Assembly (NCBI RefSeq): GCF_018326285.1 | Contig: NZ_AP023362.1 | Span: 3,100,001-3,164,000, forward strand | Direction: 5' to 3' | From: Mycolicibacterium sp. TY81 | Lineage (GTDB): Bacteria; Actinomycetota; Actinomycetes; Mycobacteriales; Mycobacteriaceae | Length of the DNA: 64,000 nt | Shown here: positions 51,247 through 60,663 of the stretch, piece by piece | Position numbering within the stretch: position 1 is the first letter of the stretch | How the letters are laid out: each line of letters opens with the position of its first letter | Notes under the pieces: generated by a model | What the model saw: only the letters and a program-made list of their open reading frames with translations | What the model was told of the DNA's origin: nothing | Databases searched by the model: none | Translations under genes and position numbers: made by a program

Positions 51247-52203
51247 CTAGGCCGTCGAGCTGTGGGCCACTCCTGCGAGCAGCGCCCGCAAATGCTGATT
51301 GACCTGCTCGGGACGCTCCAGGTTCGCGCAGTGACCGCCGCCCAGTTCCACGAACGACCACAGATTCGGCACGTTCCTGGCGATCCGGCGGGACGCCGCG
51401 ATGGGCAGCAACCGATCTTTGGTGCTGCCGATGACGAGCGTCGGCACCGTCAGGTTGTCGAGTCCGATGTGGTGAGCATCGAGGTTGTCCACCAGCGCGT
51501 TCACCCATCCGCTGCGGCCGGCTGCGGAAGTGCCCATGAACAGTTCGTAGACGTAGTCGGCCACCGCGGGGTCGGCGTCACGTCCGACGGCGATCATGGC
51601 GACGAACTGGCGCGCCGCCCTACGCGAACCCGGCACCAGCGGGGCTCCGCCGAACGTCTTGAGGATGCGGCCGGCGGCGTAGGCCCGGGACTTCGCCAGC
51701 GAGTTCGGGACCTGCGCCAGCTGGACCAGCTTCAGCAGGTCACCGGTCGTGGTGTTGATCAGGGCGACGGCGTCCGCGCACTCGGTGACCCGCTGCGGGT
51801 AGCGCTGCGCCCATGAGCTGATGGCAATACCGCCCATCGAGTGCCCCGAGAGGACGGCCCGCTCCCCCGGCCGAAGCGTCGCGCTCAGCACCGCATCGAG
51901 GTCGGCCGCGAGAAAGTCCAGGTTGTACTTGTGGCGGCCGCGGGGAGCTTCACTCTTGCCGTGACCGCGGTGGTCGTAGGCGATGACCCGGTAGTCGCTC
52001 GCCAGATCCGCGATCTGATTGCCCCATACGCCGATGGCGCAGGTGATGCCGTGGGCGAACACGATCGGCTGCCCGTGTTCGGGACCGAACACCTCGGCGT
52101 GCAGCCGCGTGCCGTCGACGGCCTTGATTTCCATGGATCGGCCTGGTGGCAGCGCCGCGGGACGCCCGGGTTTGACCAACTGCGAATGAGTGAAAGCGGT
52201 CAT
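51247..52203 (-). CDS. Alpha/beta hydrolase
   Basis: 318 residues. Oxyanion segment FAHGITCAIGVWGNQ, D-H-R-G-H-G-K-S, nucleophile elbow GHSMGG near residue 120, acid in GSTKDRLLP and base in GGGHCANLERPEQV. The fold is that of epoxide hydrolase/esterase-type enzymes. Placed between an alcohol dehydrogenase and a Baeyer-Villiger enzyme, it is well suited to hydrolyse the ester formed by the latter (inference). The segment around residues 150-215 forms the cap. Confidence 0.87.
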   Translation of the reverse strand: MTAFTHSQLVKPGRPAALPPGRSMEIKAVDGTRLHAEVFGPEHGQPIVFAHGITCAIGVWGNQIADLASDYRVIAYDHRGHGKSEAPRGRHKYNLDFLAADLDAVLSATLRPGERAVLSGHSMGGIAISSWAQRYPQRVTECADAVALINTTTGDLLKLVQLAQVPNSLAKSRAYAAGRILKTFGGAPLVPGSRRAARQFVAMIAVGRDADPAVADYVYELFMGTSAAGRSGWVNALVDNLDAHHIGLDNLTVPTLVIGSTKDRLLPIAASRRIARNVPNLWSFVELGGGHCANLERPEQVNQHLRALLAGVAHSSTA

Positions 52204-52263
52204 GCTGCTCCGTTTCGGGTTCGGCGACGTTGCCGGCGGGACATCCCGTACCAGCGAGCCTAC

Positions 52264-53355
52264 CTAAATAACCAGCACTGGTTTGACGGCAAAACCGGCG
52301 GCGGCGTCCGACCAGGCGTCGGCGAAGCGGTCGAACGGGTAGGTCCGTACCAGTTTGTCGACGGGCAGCTCGCCCCGGAGGACGTGTCCGGCCAACCGCG
52401 GGATGAAGCTGTGCGGCTCACTGTCCCCTTCGATGACCCCCTGTATCCGCAGCCCGTTGGCCAGGATCAGCCCCACGGGAAGTTCCGCGGTCAGCGCGCC
52501 CAGCCCGACGAGCGCGAGCGTGCCGCACTTACGCAGGAGCGTCAGCGCGGTGCTGATGACGTCGCCGCGCGCGGTCGTGTCGACAGCCAGCGTCGCACCA
52601 CCGCCGGTGAGCTCCATGATCTCGGCCGGCAAGGTCTCGGAGGCCGAGTCGACGGCCCCGGTGGCACCCAATTCGATTGCCAGCGAACGTCGTTCGGCGA
52701 TCGGGTCGACCGCGATGACCGTGCGACAACCGGCGATGCGGGCCCCCATCACCGCCGAGAGACCGACTGCGCCGGCGCCCCACACGACCAGCACATCGTC
52801 GGGTCCCGCGGCCAGGGTGTTCAGCACCGCGCCGACCCCGGTCTGCACACTGCAGGCCAGCGGTGCCGCCAGCTGGGCATCGATGCCGTCGGGCAGCACC
52901 ACGACATTCGACGTGTTGGCCAGCGCGTGGGTGGCGAAGCTGGACTGCCCGAAGAATCCGCCGCGAACGGGCTGACCGTCGAGCCGGAGCGCGCTCGACT
53001 CGTCACCGCGGTCACCGGCCATGTTCAGGCGACTGGCATTGTCGCAATAGGCGGGCGTGTCGGATGCGCACGCTGCGCATTGCGCGCAGCTGGCGAACGT
53101 CAGGACGACGCGCCGGCCGACGTCGATGCGAGCGTCCGGTCCAGCCGCCAGGACCGTGCCCGCGCCTTCATGGCCGAACACCATCGGCAGGCGCTTCTCC
53201 GGCCAACGGGCGGCCGTGCTGATATCGGTGTGGCAGATGCCGACGGCATCGATGCCGACCAGCACCTCGCCGCCCTGCGGTTCGCGAATCTGGACATCGG
53301 TCAGTTCAGGGGCCGAACCCGGGCGGAGCAACACGGCGGCACGTGCGTCGATCAT
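52264..53355 (-). CDS. Zinc-dependent alcohol dehydrogenase (MDR family)
   Basis: 363 residues. Catalytic zinc ligands in VGICHTDIS and FGHEGAGTV, structural zinc cysteines in C-A-Q-C-A-A-C with a fourth in AYCDNAS, NAD site WGAGAVGLSAVMGA, and C-S-V-Q-T-G-V-G-A-V. This is the class III/aryl-alcohol type that oxidises primary or secondary alcohols. It would supply the ketone or aldehyde to the EthA-like enzyme two genes downstream. Divergent from the EamA transporter (69-base gap). Confidence 0.88.
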   Translation of the reverse strand: MIDARAAVLLRPGSAPELTDVQIREPQGGEVLVGIDAVGICHTDISTAARWPEKRLPMVFGHEGAGTVLAAGPDARIDVGRRVVLTFASCAQCAACASDTPAYCDNASRLNMAGDRGDESSALRLDGQPVRGGFFGQSSFATHALANTSNVVVLPDGIDAQLAAPLACSVQTGVGAVLNTLAAGPDDVLVVWGAGAVGLSAVMGARIAGCRTVIAVDPIAERRSLAIELGATGAVDSASETLPAEIMELTGGGATLAVDTTARGDVISTALTLLRKCGTLALVGLGALTAELPVGLILANGLRIQGVIEGDSEPHSFIPRLAGHVLRGELPVDKLVRTYPFDRFADAWSDAAAGFAVKPVLVI

Positions 53356-53424
53356 TCACGGATGGTAGGTCGACGGTAATCTGCGCCGGGTGACCGGGAT
53401 CGACAACTGCCGGGTGCCGCGCGG

Positions 53425-54279
53425 ATGACGCCCCGCCAGTTGCCCCGTTGGTCGGTCCCGTTCGTCTTTGTCACCGGTGCGGCGTCGCAGTACCTGGGTG
53501 CCGCGATCGGCGTGTTCCTCTTCTCGACCACCCAACCGGCCACCGTCGCTTGGCTCCGGGCCGCGGCCGGTGCGCTGGTGCTGATGGCCTGGCGCCGGCC
53601 GTGGCGAATGCCGTTGACGCGCCGCCGTGTCGCGATCGCGACCCTGTTCGGGTTGATCACCGTCGGCATGAACATCGCGTTCTACGAAGCGCTGGCCCGT
53701 ATCCCGTTGGGCACCGCCGTCGCGATCGAATTCATCGGCCCGACGCTGGTGGCCACGCTCGGGTCACGCAGACCGCGTGATCTTCTGGCTGCTGCCCTGG
53801 CCGCCGGCGGAGTTGCTCTGTTGGCCGGCATCGAATTCACCTCCGAGCTCGCCGGCGTGGCGTGGGCACTGGCTGCCGCGGCGCTCTGGGCCGGTTACAT
53901 CATGGTCGGCAAACGGGTGGCGGACGCACACGGCGGTCTCGACACGCTCGCCCTCGGAATGTCGACCGCCGCAGCCATTTTGGGCCCGGTGATCATCGGC
54001 CTGCAGGCCCACACGAACTCGGCGGTGTTCGTCGATCCGCGCACCTGGCTGCTCGGCCTCGGCGTCGGCCTGTTGTCGACGGCCATCCCCTATGCGCTCG
54101 ACCAGATCGTCCTCCGTCAGGTCGGCCAGGCGAGGTTCGCGATCCTGCTGGCACTGTTGCCCGTGACGGCCGCCCTCATCGGGCTCACCGTGCTGCATCA
54201 GATTCCGGCGATCGGCGAGATCGCCGGCATCGGACTGGTGGTGACCGGCCTCTTACTCGGTGCCCGCGGCGGAGCGTGA
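53425..54279 (+). CDS. EamA/DMT-family transporter (RhtA-like exporter)
   Basis: 284 residues with ten predicted membrane segments arranged as two EamA repeats. PLGTAVAIEFIGPTLVATLG closes the first and LALLPVTAALIGLTVLHQIP lies in the second. ARIPLGTAVAIEFIGPL-type motifs are typical of threonine/homoserine exporter RhtA. Probable metabolite or amino-acid exporter in the cytoplasmic membrane. Followed 57 bases later by the quinone oxidoreductase gene. Confidence 0.85.
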   Translation: MTPRQLPRWSVPFVFVTGAASQYLGAAIGVFLFSTTQPATVAWLRAAAGALVLMAWRRPWRMPLTRRRVAIATLFGLITVGMNIAFYEALARIPLGTAVAIEFIGPTLVATLGSRRPRDLLAAALAAGGVALLAGIEFTSELAGVAWALAAAALWAGYIMVGKRVADAHGGLDTLALGMSTAAAILGPVIIGLQAHTNSAVFVDPRTWLLGLGVGLLSTAIPYALDQIVLRQVGQARFAILLALLPVTAALIGLTVLHQIPAIGEIAGIGLVVTGLLLGARGGA

Positions 54280-54336
54280 CGTGGACATGCGACAGTGGCA
54301 GGGACCCACCGGCAATGCCTACAGGAGAAGAGCACC

Positions 54337-55308
54337 ATGCGCGCCATTCAGATCGCCCGGTTGGACGGCCCCTCGGCGGCCGAACTGAACGACATTCCCG
54401 AGCCTGACGGCGCCGGCCTTGTGGTGATCGAGGTGCACGCCGCCGGTGTCGCCTTCCCCGACGCGCTGCAGTCGCGCGGCCTGTACCAGCACAAGCCGGA
54501 ATTGCCGTACACCCCCGGCGCCGAGCTCGCGGGCGTGGTGCGCAGCGCACCCGAGGGCGCGCACGTGGCGGCCGGCGACCGGGTGGCGGCGTTGACCATG
54601 TTGTCGGGCGCCATGGCGGAAGTCGTTGCGCTACCGGCTGATCGGGTCTTCAAGCTGCCGGACTCGGTGTCGTTCGAGGCCGGCGCCGGACTGCTGTTCA
54701 ACGATCTGACGGTGCACTGCGCGCTGCGTACCCGTGGACGACTGACGCCCGGCGAGACGGTGCTGGTGCACGGCGCCGCGGGCGGCATCGGCACGTCGAC
54801 GCTGCGCCTGGCCCCGGCGTTCGGCGCCGCCCGCACCATCGCGGTGGTAAGCTCGCCGGACAAGGCCGAGATCGCCCGTGCCGCTGGGGCTTCCGACGTC
54901 GTGTTGGCCGACGGTTTCAAGGACGCGGTGCGTGAGCTGACCGACGGCCGCGGCGTCGACCTGATCCTCGACCCGGTCGGTGGCGACCGGTTCACCGACT
55001 CTCTTCGGTCCCTGGCACCCGGTGGCCGGCTGCTGGTCGTGGGATTCACCGGCGGCGATATTCCGACGGTCAAGGTGAACCGCCTGCTGCTCAACAATGT
55101 GGATGCGGTGGGTGTCGGCTGGGGTGCGTGGGCCATGACCCACCCGGGTTACCTCGCCGAGCAGTGGGAGGAGCTGGAGCCGCTGCTGGCCTCCGGTGCG
55201 GTGACCCCGCCGGCTCCCGAGGTCTATCCGTTGGAGCGGGCCGCGGACGCCATCGCCTCGCTGGAAAACCGTTCCGCCAAGGGCAAAGTGGTCGTCACGT
55301 TGCGCTGA
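54337..55308 (+). CDS. NADPH:quinone oxidoreductase-like MDR protein
   Basis: 323 residues from the ATG at 54337, which has AGGAGAAG upstream; an in-frame earlier start lacks one. Zinc-free medium-chain reductase with NADPH site VHGAAGGIGTSTLRLA near residue 145, GVDLILDPVGGDRF, and the C-terminal PLERAADAIASLENRSAKGKVVVT typical of QOR and of the reductase family acting on enones. The last 14 bases overlap the end of the convergent CocE-type gene. Confidence 0.88.
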   Translation: MRAIQIARLDGPSAAELNDIPEPDGAGLVVIEVHAAGVAFPDALQSRGLYQHKPELPYTPGAELAGVVRSAPEGAHVAAGDRVAALTMLSGAMAEVVALPADRVFKLPDSVSFEAGAGLLFNDLTVHCALRTRGRLTPGETVLVHGAAGGIGTSTLRLAPAFGAARTIAVVSSPDKAEIARAAGASDVVLADGFKDAVRELTDGRGVDLILDPVGGDRFTDSLRSLAPGGRLLVVGFTGGDIPTVKVNRLLLNNVDAVGVGWGAWAMTHPGYLAEQWEELEPLLASGAVTPPAPEVYPLERAADAIASLENRSAKGKVVVTLR

Positions 55309-56908
55309 CCGGCAACACCAGCCGGGACTGGCCGCCGTCGCCGTGCGCGATGGTGTGCACCGAGGGCACCATCTCGGTGGCGGTCCCGAGCGGATCGCCG
55401 GTGCCCAGATTGCGCGCGAACCGCGGGAAACAGCCGCCCGCGACCAGCAGGCGGATCCGGTGGCCGGCCGCGAATCGGTAGGCGGTCGCGTCGAGTTCCA
55501 GGCGCAGCAGCGCCGCGGGGGCGTCGGCCGCGGTGAGCCGCAGATAGCCGTCGGTGACATTGGTCGAATGTCCGTCGGGCCCAACGTCACTGATGCGCAC
55601 GAACACGTCGGCGTGCGGGTTGTCGGTCCGGTGGTCCAGTTCGACGTACGGCGTTCCGATGACGTCGAGGTCAGCAGGCAACACCGGGCTGGTGAAGGTC
55701 AGCACGTCCGATCGCTCGGCGAGCGCGGTGTCGTCGATGTAACCCGACTTGCCGGAAACCAGAAGGCGCCCACCGATACTCGGTGTCGGGTCGGCCGGGT
55801 CGTAGACGAACGTGGACGGCGCCCCGCTGTCGGGCGGGGTCTCGGCCAGCGCCGCGCCGGGGTGCAGGTGCCACACCTGTTCGGCAGCCGGCGGTGGCCA
55901 CTCCTGCATGTCGAGCCAGTCACCGCCGGCAACACAGATCCGCACGGGGGCCGCGGCGCGGCGGGAACCGTCCAGCCACAGTACGGATTCCTTGATGGCC
56001 TCGGTACCACCGGACCCGTGTGTCCACGGGCCGACGGTCAACGCCACTTCGACACCGCGGGCCCGCAGTCGCCGGTACTGCTCGAGGGTCTGGTCCACGA
56101 ACACGTCCTGCCAACCGGTGATCAGCAGCACCGGGCCGCGCAGGTTGTCGAGTGCGGCCGCCACACCGTTCTCGGCCCAGTACGGCGACGACGGATCCGG
56201 CTGTTCGAGCCACGCGTTGAACCACGGGGTGCGTCCGCCCAGGAGTTCGGCGGCGGCCGGATCGAGCGGCAGCGTCTCCAGAACCGGCTTGAGGGTGCGC
56301 GGCGTCGCCATGCCGCGGAGAATCTGGCGAATCCAGCCCCCACGGTGCTGCCAGGCCACTTGATAACTCCAGCCCAGGAAATCGCCGAGCGCGAACGACC
56401 CTGTGCTCCATACCGAGTGTCCGAAATCGTGCGGCGCCATGGTGATCACGGAGGTGGTCAGGTCGTCGGGTTGGTCGACGAGGAGCGCCAGCTGGGTGAA
56501 GCCCAGGTATGACGCCCCGACAGTGGCGAATTCTCCCCCGTACCAAGGCTGTTCACGCAGCCACCGGACCGTGTCGGCACCGTCGTCGACCTCGTGACGG
56601 CCGGGCTCGAACGCACCGTCGGACCCGAAGGTGCCGCGCGTGCTCTGCAGCACGACGTGGAAGCCCTGCCCCGCGTACAGCCCGGCGAACACGCGGTTGG
56701 GCAGGCCGTCGCGGCCGTAGGGCCCCCGCATCAGCAGCGTGCCGGCGGGCTTGCGGCGCTGCGGCGCGTAGTGATCGGCCAACAGGACGGCGCCGTCGCG
56801 CATCGGCACCGGAAGCGACCGCTCCACCCGGAAGCTCGTGGCCCGCGGCAAACCCAGCCGGCGGGTCAGTGCGCGGGCACCGAGCCACGCCAGGGTGTCG
56901 CGTCGCAC
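55295..56908 (-). CDS. CocE/NonD family hydrolase (peptidase S15-like)
   Basis: 537 residues from the GTG at 56908, chosen because GAGGAG stands eight bases upstream; the longer open frame starts inside a hairpin and is not plausible. The nucleophile motif is G-A-S-Y-L-G near residue 135. The region LLITGWQDVFVDQTLEQY carries the acid, and GPWTHGSGG the histidine. The C-terminal third is the jelly-roll domain with VRISDVGPDGHSTNVTDGYLR. Members hydrolyse esters (cocaine esterase, acyl esters). No signal peptide. Confidence 0.86.
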   Translation of the reverse strand: MRRDTLAWLGARALTRRLGLPRATSFRVERSLPVPMRDGAVLLADHYAPQRRKPAGTLLMRGPYGRDGLPNRVFAGLYAGQGFHVVLQSTRGTFGSDGAFEPGRHEVDDGADTVRWLREQPWYGGEFATVGASYLGFTQLALLVDQPDDLTTSVITMAPHDFGHSVWSTGSFALGDFLGWSYQVAWQHRGGWIRQILRGMATPRTLKPVLETLPLDPAAAELLGGRTPWFNAWLEQPDPSSPYWAENGVAAALDNLRGPVLLITGWQDVFVDQTLEQYRRLRARGVEVALTVGPWTHGSGGTEAIKESVLWLDGSRRAAAPVRICVAGGDWLDMQEWPPPAAEQVWHLHPGAALAETPPDSGAPSTFVYDPADPTPSIGGRLLVSGKSGYIDDTALAERSDVLTFTSPVLPADLDVIGTPYVELDHRTDNPHADVFVRISDVGPDGHSTNVTDGYLRLTAADAPAALLRLELDATAYRFAAGHRIRLLVAGGCFPRFARNLGTGDPLGTATEMVPSVHTIAHGDGGQSRLVLPVSAT

Positions 56909-57009
56909 GTCACACTCTCCTCGTCCGGTCGTGGGCCTTGGACCATTTTCCACGGCGGCACCAGATCCACGGCAATCGACGGCCGGAACTGTGATCTGTT
57001 CGACGACCG

Positions 57010-57062
57010 GGGATTTGTGCACGATTTTCCGCGGCAGACGCGGAAAATCGTGCACAAATCCC
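57010..57062. terminator. Long perfect hairpin after FadE5-like gene
   Basis: The left arm at 57010-57033 and its exact complement at 57039-57062 make a 24-bp stem with a 5-base loop. The outer half reads GGGATTTGTGCACGAT. It abuts the stop codon of the minus-strand FadE5-like gene (57062-57064) and is a close relative of the hairpin at 59014-59066. Probable terminator belonging to a dispersed repeat family. Confidence 0.8.
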
Positions 57063-58891
57063 TAGAAGGCCGAGGTCTCCAGCTCCATGACGTCGGTATC
57101 GAGCGTCTCGATCACCTCGCGCACCGAGGTCAACAGCGGCAGCATGTTCTTGGCGAAGAACTTCGCCACCGCCACCTTGCCGGTATAGAACGCGTGGTCG
57201 CGTTCGGAGGCGCCGTCGAGCGCCGCCAGGGCAATCTGGGCGGCCAGGATCAACCGCCAACCGATCACCAGGTCGCCGACCGCGAGCAGGAAGCGCACCG
57301 AGCCCAGACCCACCTTGTACAGCTGCTCGGGATCCCCCTGGGCCGCCATCAGGTAGCCGGTCAGCGCGGCGGCCATCGCCTGGACGTCGGCGAGAGCCGT
57401 TGCCAGCCGGTCGGTTTCGGCCTTGAGCTCCGGCCCGGCACCATCGATGGTTGCGGTGATCTGGCTCGACACGTGGGCCAGCGCCGCGCCCTGGTCGCGG
57501 ATGATCTTGCGGAAGAAGAAGTCCAGCGACTGGATGGCCGTCGTGCCCTCGTACAGCGCGTCGATGCGAGCGTCGCGGATGTACTGCTCGATCGGGTAAT
57601 CCTGCAGGAAGCCGGACCCGCCGAGTGTCTGCAGCGATTCGGAGAGCATCTCGTAGGCGCGCTCGGAGCCGACGCCCTTCACGATGGGCAGCAGCAGGTC
57701 GTTCACCCGGTGCGCCAGATCGGCGTCGGCACCCGAAACGAGTTGCGCGACATCAGCATTCTGGTAGGCCGCGGTGTACAGGTAGACCGCGCGCAGACCT
57801 TCGGCGTAGGCCTTCTGCGTCATCAGACTGCGTCGCACATCGGGGTGCTCGATGATCGCCACGCGCGGCGCGGTCTTGTCCGCCATCTGGGTGAGATCGG
57901 CACCCTGGATGCGCTCCTTGGCGTAGGCCAGCGCATTGAGGTAGCCGGTGGACAGGGTGCCGGCGGCCTTGACGCCCACCGTCATCCGGGCGTTCTCGAT
58001 GACCTTGAACATCTGCGCGATGCCGTTGTGCACGCCGCCCACGAGGTAGCCGATGGCGGGCTTTCCGTGGGCGCCGAACGTCAACTCACACGTCGGTGAC
58101 GACTTGATGCCCATCTTGTGTTCCAGGCCGGTGACGTACACGCCATTGCGCTCGCCCAGCTCGAGGGTCTCGGGGTCGAACAGGAAGTTGGGCACGAAGA
58201 ACAGGCTGAGTCCTTTGGTGCCCGGGCCCGCGCCTTCTGGCCGGGCCAGCACCAGGTGGAAGACGTTCTCCCCGGTGTCACCGACGTCGCCACCGGAGAT
58301 GAAGCGCTTGACGCCCTCGATGTGCCAGGTGCCGTCGGGCTGTTCGATGGCCTTGGCCCGTCCCGCCCCGACATCGGAGCCGGCGTCCGGCTCGGTCAGC
58401 ACCATGGTGCCCGCCCAGCCCTTGTCCATGGCCGTCCGCGCCCAGTGCTGCTGCTCCTCGGTACCCACCTCGGCCAGCGTGTGCGCCATTGCCGGCCCCA
58501 GGCCGTACAGGAACGTCGCCGACGGGTTCGCGCTGATGAGCATCTCCTGCGTCGCCCACACCAGCGCCGCCGGCGCCGGCGTCCCACCGGCGCGCTCATC
58601 GAGGCCCAGGCGCCACCATTCGGCTTCCTTGACCACCCGCACGGTCTTGGCCAGCTCCTCGGACACCGTGATGCGGTGCTCGTCGGGCAGGAACACCGGC
58701 GGGTTGCGGTCGGCTTCGACAAACGTCTCGGCGACAACGCCTTCGGCGAGCTTCGAGACCTCGTCGAGGATGGATCGCGCGGTATCGGCATCGAGGTCGC
58801 CGTAGCCACCCGCGTCCAGGGCCGCGCCGAGCGGCAGCACTTCGAACAGATTGAATTCGATATCGCGCAGATTGGCGATGTAGTGGCTCAC
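57062..58891 (-). CDS. FadE5-like acyl-CoA dehydrogenase
   Basis: 609 residues, near the 611 of M. tuberculosis FadE5. The N-terminus [19 protein letters not shown] is the FadE5 signature. Middle domain: [18 protein letters not shown] and [13 protein letters not shown]-terminal core: [39 protein letters not shown] with the Y-E-G-T-T catalytic region, then a ~110-residue C-terminal helical extension typical of this subgroup. Oxidises medium- to long-chain acyl-CoA. Preceded by an inverted repeat (58925-58955) that may be its operator. Confidence 0.9.
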   Translation of the reverse strand: MSHYIANLRDIEFNLFEVLPLGAALDAGGYGDLDADTARSILDEVSKLAEGVVAETFVEADRNPPVFLPDEHRITVSEELAKTVRVVKEAEWWRLGLDERAGGTPAPAALVWATQEMLISANPSATFLYGLGPAMAHTLAEVGTEEQQHWARTAMDKGWAGTMVLTEPDAGSDVGAGRAKAIEQPDGTWHIEGVKRFISGGDVGDTGENVFHLVLARPEGAGPGTKGLSLFFVPNFLFDPETLELGERNGVYVTGLEHKMGIKSSPTCELTFGAHGKPAIGYLVGGVHNGIAQMFKVIENARMTVGVKAAGTLSTGYLNALAYAKERIQGADLTQMADKTAPRVAIIEHPDVRRSLMTQKAYAEGLRAVYLYTAAYQNADVAQLVSGADADLAHRVNDLLLPIVKGVGSERAYEMLSESLQTLGGSGFLQDYPIEQYIRDARIDALYEGTTAIQSLDFFFRKIIRDQGAALAHVSSQITATIDGAGPELKAETDRLATALADVQAMAAALTGYLMAAQGDPEQLYKVGLGSVRFLLAVGDLVIGWRLILAAQIALAALDGASERDHAFYTGKVAVAKFFAKNMLPLLTSVREVIETLDTDVMELETSAF

Positions 58892-58924
58892 GCACCTCAG
58901 GATCCGCGTCCCGCCACGAGGTAC

Positions 58925-58955
58925 GCAACCGTAAGTCTCGCCAACCTACGGTTAC
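58925..58955. promoter_or_regulatory. Inverted repeat upstream of FadE5-like gene
   Basis: GCAACCGTAAG (58925-58935) and CCTACGGTTAC (58945-58955) are inverted copies of a G-y-AACCGTA-r-G half-site with 9 of 11 matches. They lie 34-64 bases upstream of the minus-strand start at 58891, a usual place for a repressor site. Confidence 0.45.
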
Positions 58956-59013
58956 GGACCCGAAGGTTCTGAGGTCACACCCACATGTGACCTCCACCAC
59001 ACCGCGTCCCCCG

Positions 59014-59066
59014 GGGATTTGTGCACGATTCTTCGTGGTCGGCGCGGAAAAACGTGCACAAATCCC
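59014..59066. terminator. Long hairpin after aldehyde dehydrogenase gene
   Basis: GGGATTTGTGCACG (59014-59027) and its exact complement CGTGCACAAATCCC (59053-59066) form a 14-bp outer stem; the inner part pairs partially. It follows the stop of the minus-strand aldehyde dehydrogenase (59075) by eight bases. The same outer sequence occurs in the hairpin at 57010-57062. Confidence 0.75.
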
Positions 59067-59074
59067 AGGGCCGG

Positions 59075-60529
59075 CTACAACTGGACGATCACGCTCTTGT
59101 TCTTCAGGTAGGCCTCGAGGCCTTCGCGACCGAACTCCTGGCCCCAGCCGGACTGCTTGTAGCCGCCGAACGGCAGGTCGTGGTCAAAGACCAACTGGCA
59201 GTTGACCTGAACACTGCCGGCCTGCAGGCGCTTGACGATGCGGTGCGCCCGGCTGACGTTGGTGGTCCACGCGGTGGCCGCCAGGCCGTAGCTGGTGTCG
59301 TTGGCCATGGCGACGGCCTCGTCTTCGGTGTCGAACGGCAGGATGCTGACCACCGGCCCGAAGATCTCCTGCTGGTACAGGCGCATGCCGGGGTCGACGT
59401 TGGTCAGGACGGTCGGGTGCACGAAGTAGCCCTTGCGGTCCAGCCGGTAGCCGCCGGCGACGATCTCGACGCCGTCGTTCCTGCCTTCATCGATGAAGCC
59501 CAACACCCGGTTGAGCTGTTTGGCACTGATCAGCGGGCCGCTCATCACGCCTTCTTCCTCCGGACCGCCGTACTTCATGAAGTTGGCGACGTTCGCGATG
59601 CCCTCGACCACCTGGTCGTAGACGCCGCGCTGCACGAAAATCCTTGAGCCGCAGACGCATCCCTGCCCGGAGTGGATGAAGATGCCCATGGCCGCGCCGA
59701 AGATGGCCTTGTCCAGCTCGGCGTCGTCGAAGATCAGCACCGGCGACTTGCCACCGAGCTCCAGCATGACCTTCTTCAGGTTGCCCGCCGAGGCCTTGAC
59801 GATCTCCTTGCCGACTTCCGTCGAACCCGTGAAGGCCACCTTTTCGACGTCGGGATGCGCGGTGATGGCGGCGCCCGCGGTGTGGCCGTAGCCGGTGATC
59901 AGGTTGACAACACCCTCGGGCACGCCGGCCTCGTGAATCAGGCGATCGAGCAGCAACGCCGAAAGCGGAGTCTCCTCAGCGGGTTTCACCAGGCTGCTGC
60001 AGCCCGCGGCCAGCGCCGGGGCGATCTTGGCGCAGGCGTTGAAGATGGGGCCGTTCCACGGGAAGATCAGGCCGACGACACCGTACGGCTCACGCAGCGT
60101 GTAACCGTGCTGATCGACGTAGGCGTCCGAGGCGATACCGCTGGTGCGGATGTCGTAGGCGGTGCCGTTGATCTTGGAACACCAGCCGGCGTAGTAGCGG
60201 AAGAACTCGGCGCACGTCGGCACGACGAGCTCGGACTGCATCTTCATCATGCCGGTGTTGGCCGAGTCGATGGCCGCGAACTCAGCGGTGTGCTCGTCGA
60301 TCAGGTCGGCGATGCGCCACAGGATCTTGGCGCGTTCCCGGCCGGGCAGCCCAGACCACACGCCGGCCTCGAAGGATGACTTGGCGCGGGCGACGGCCTC
60401 ATCGACGAACTCGGGTCCGCAATCGGTGAACTCGCCGATCTGCTCTTCGCTCACCGGATCGATGATCGGGATGAGCTCACCCGTACCCGGGCGCTTCTGG
60501 ATGTCCTCCAAGACCGACTGCAGCGTCAT
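59075..60529 (-). CDS. Aldehyde dehydrogenase
   Basis: 484 residues from the ATG at 60529, with GAGAGGC upstream. PWNGPIFNACAKIAPALAAG, cofactor motif FTGSTEVG, general base LELGGKSPVL, catalytic Cys in SGQGCVCGSR and QEIFGPVVSILPF are all present. The class resembles ALDH1/betaine-aldehyde types. It is encoded upstream of the FadE5-like gene on the same strand, but the hairpin between them suggests separate transcripts. Divergent from the isochorismatase-like gene. Confidence 0.92.
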   Translation of the reverse strand: MTLQSVLEDIQKRPGTGELIPIIDPVSEEQIGEFTDCGPEFVDEAVARAKSSFEAGVWSGLPGRERAKILWRIADLIDEHTAEFAAIDSANTGMMKMQSELVVPTCAEFFRYYAGWCSKINGTAYDIRTSGIASDAYVDQHGYTLREPYGVVGLIFPWNGPIFNACAKIAPALAAGCSSLVKPAEETPLSALLLDRLIHEAGVPEGVVNLITGYGHTAGAAITAHPDVEKVAFTGSTEVGKEIVKASAGNLKKVMLELGGKSPVLIFDDAELDKAIFGAAMGIFIHSGQGCVCGSRIFVQRGVYDQVVEGIANVANFMKYGGPEEEGVMSGPLISAKQLNRVLGFIDEGRNDGVEIVAGGYRLDRKGYFVHPTVLTNVDPGMRLYQQEIFGPVVSILPFDTEDEAVAMANDTSYGLAATAWTTNVSRAHRIVKRLQAGSVQVNCQLVFDHDLPFGGYKQSGWGQEFGREGLEAYLKNKSVIVQL

Positions 60530-60663
60530 CGCGTGCCTCTCATCGTCAGCGAGCCCGCGCCCGGGGTGGGCACGCAACAAATGCTGTGCAGTTGCTTAGC
60601 ATTGCCGCGATCAGGTCGTCAAGAGTGGCTCACGTCGGCAGGTTGTCTGGAAAGATCGCAGCT

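Noticed and set aside
56909..57055. Upstream extension of the CocE-type reading frame
   Set aside because: Its first codons lie in the long hairpin and no ribosome-binding site is present; the GTG at 56908 has one.
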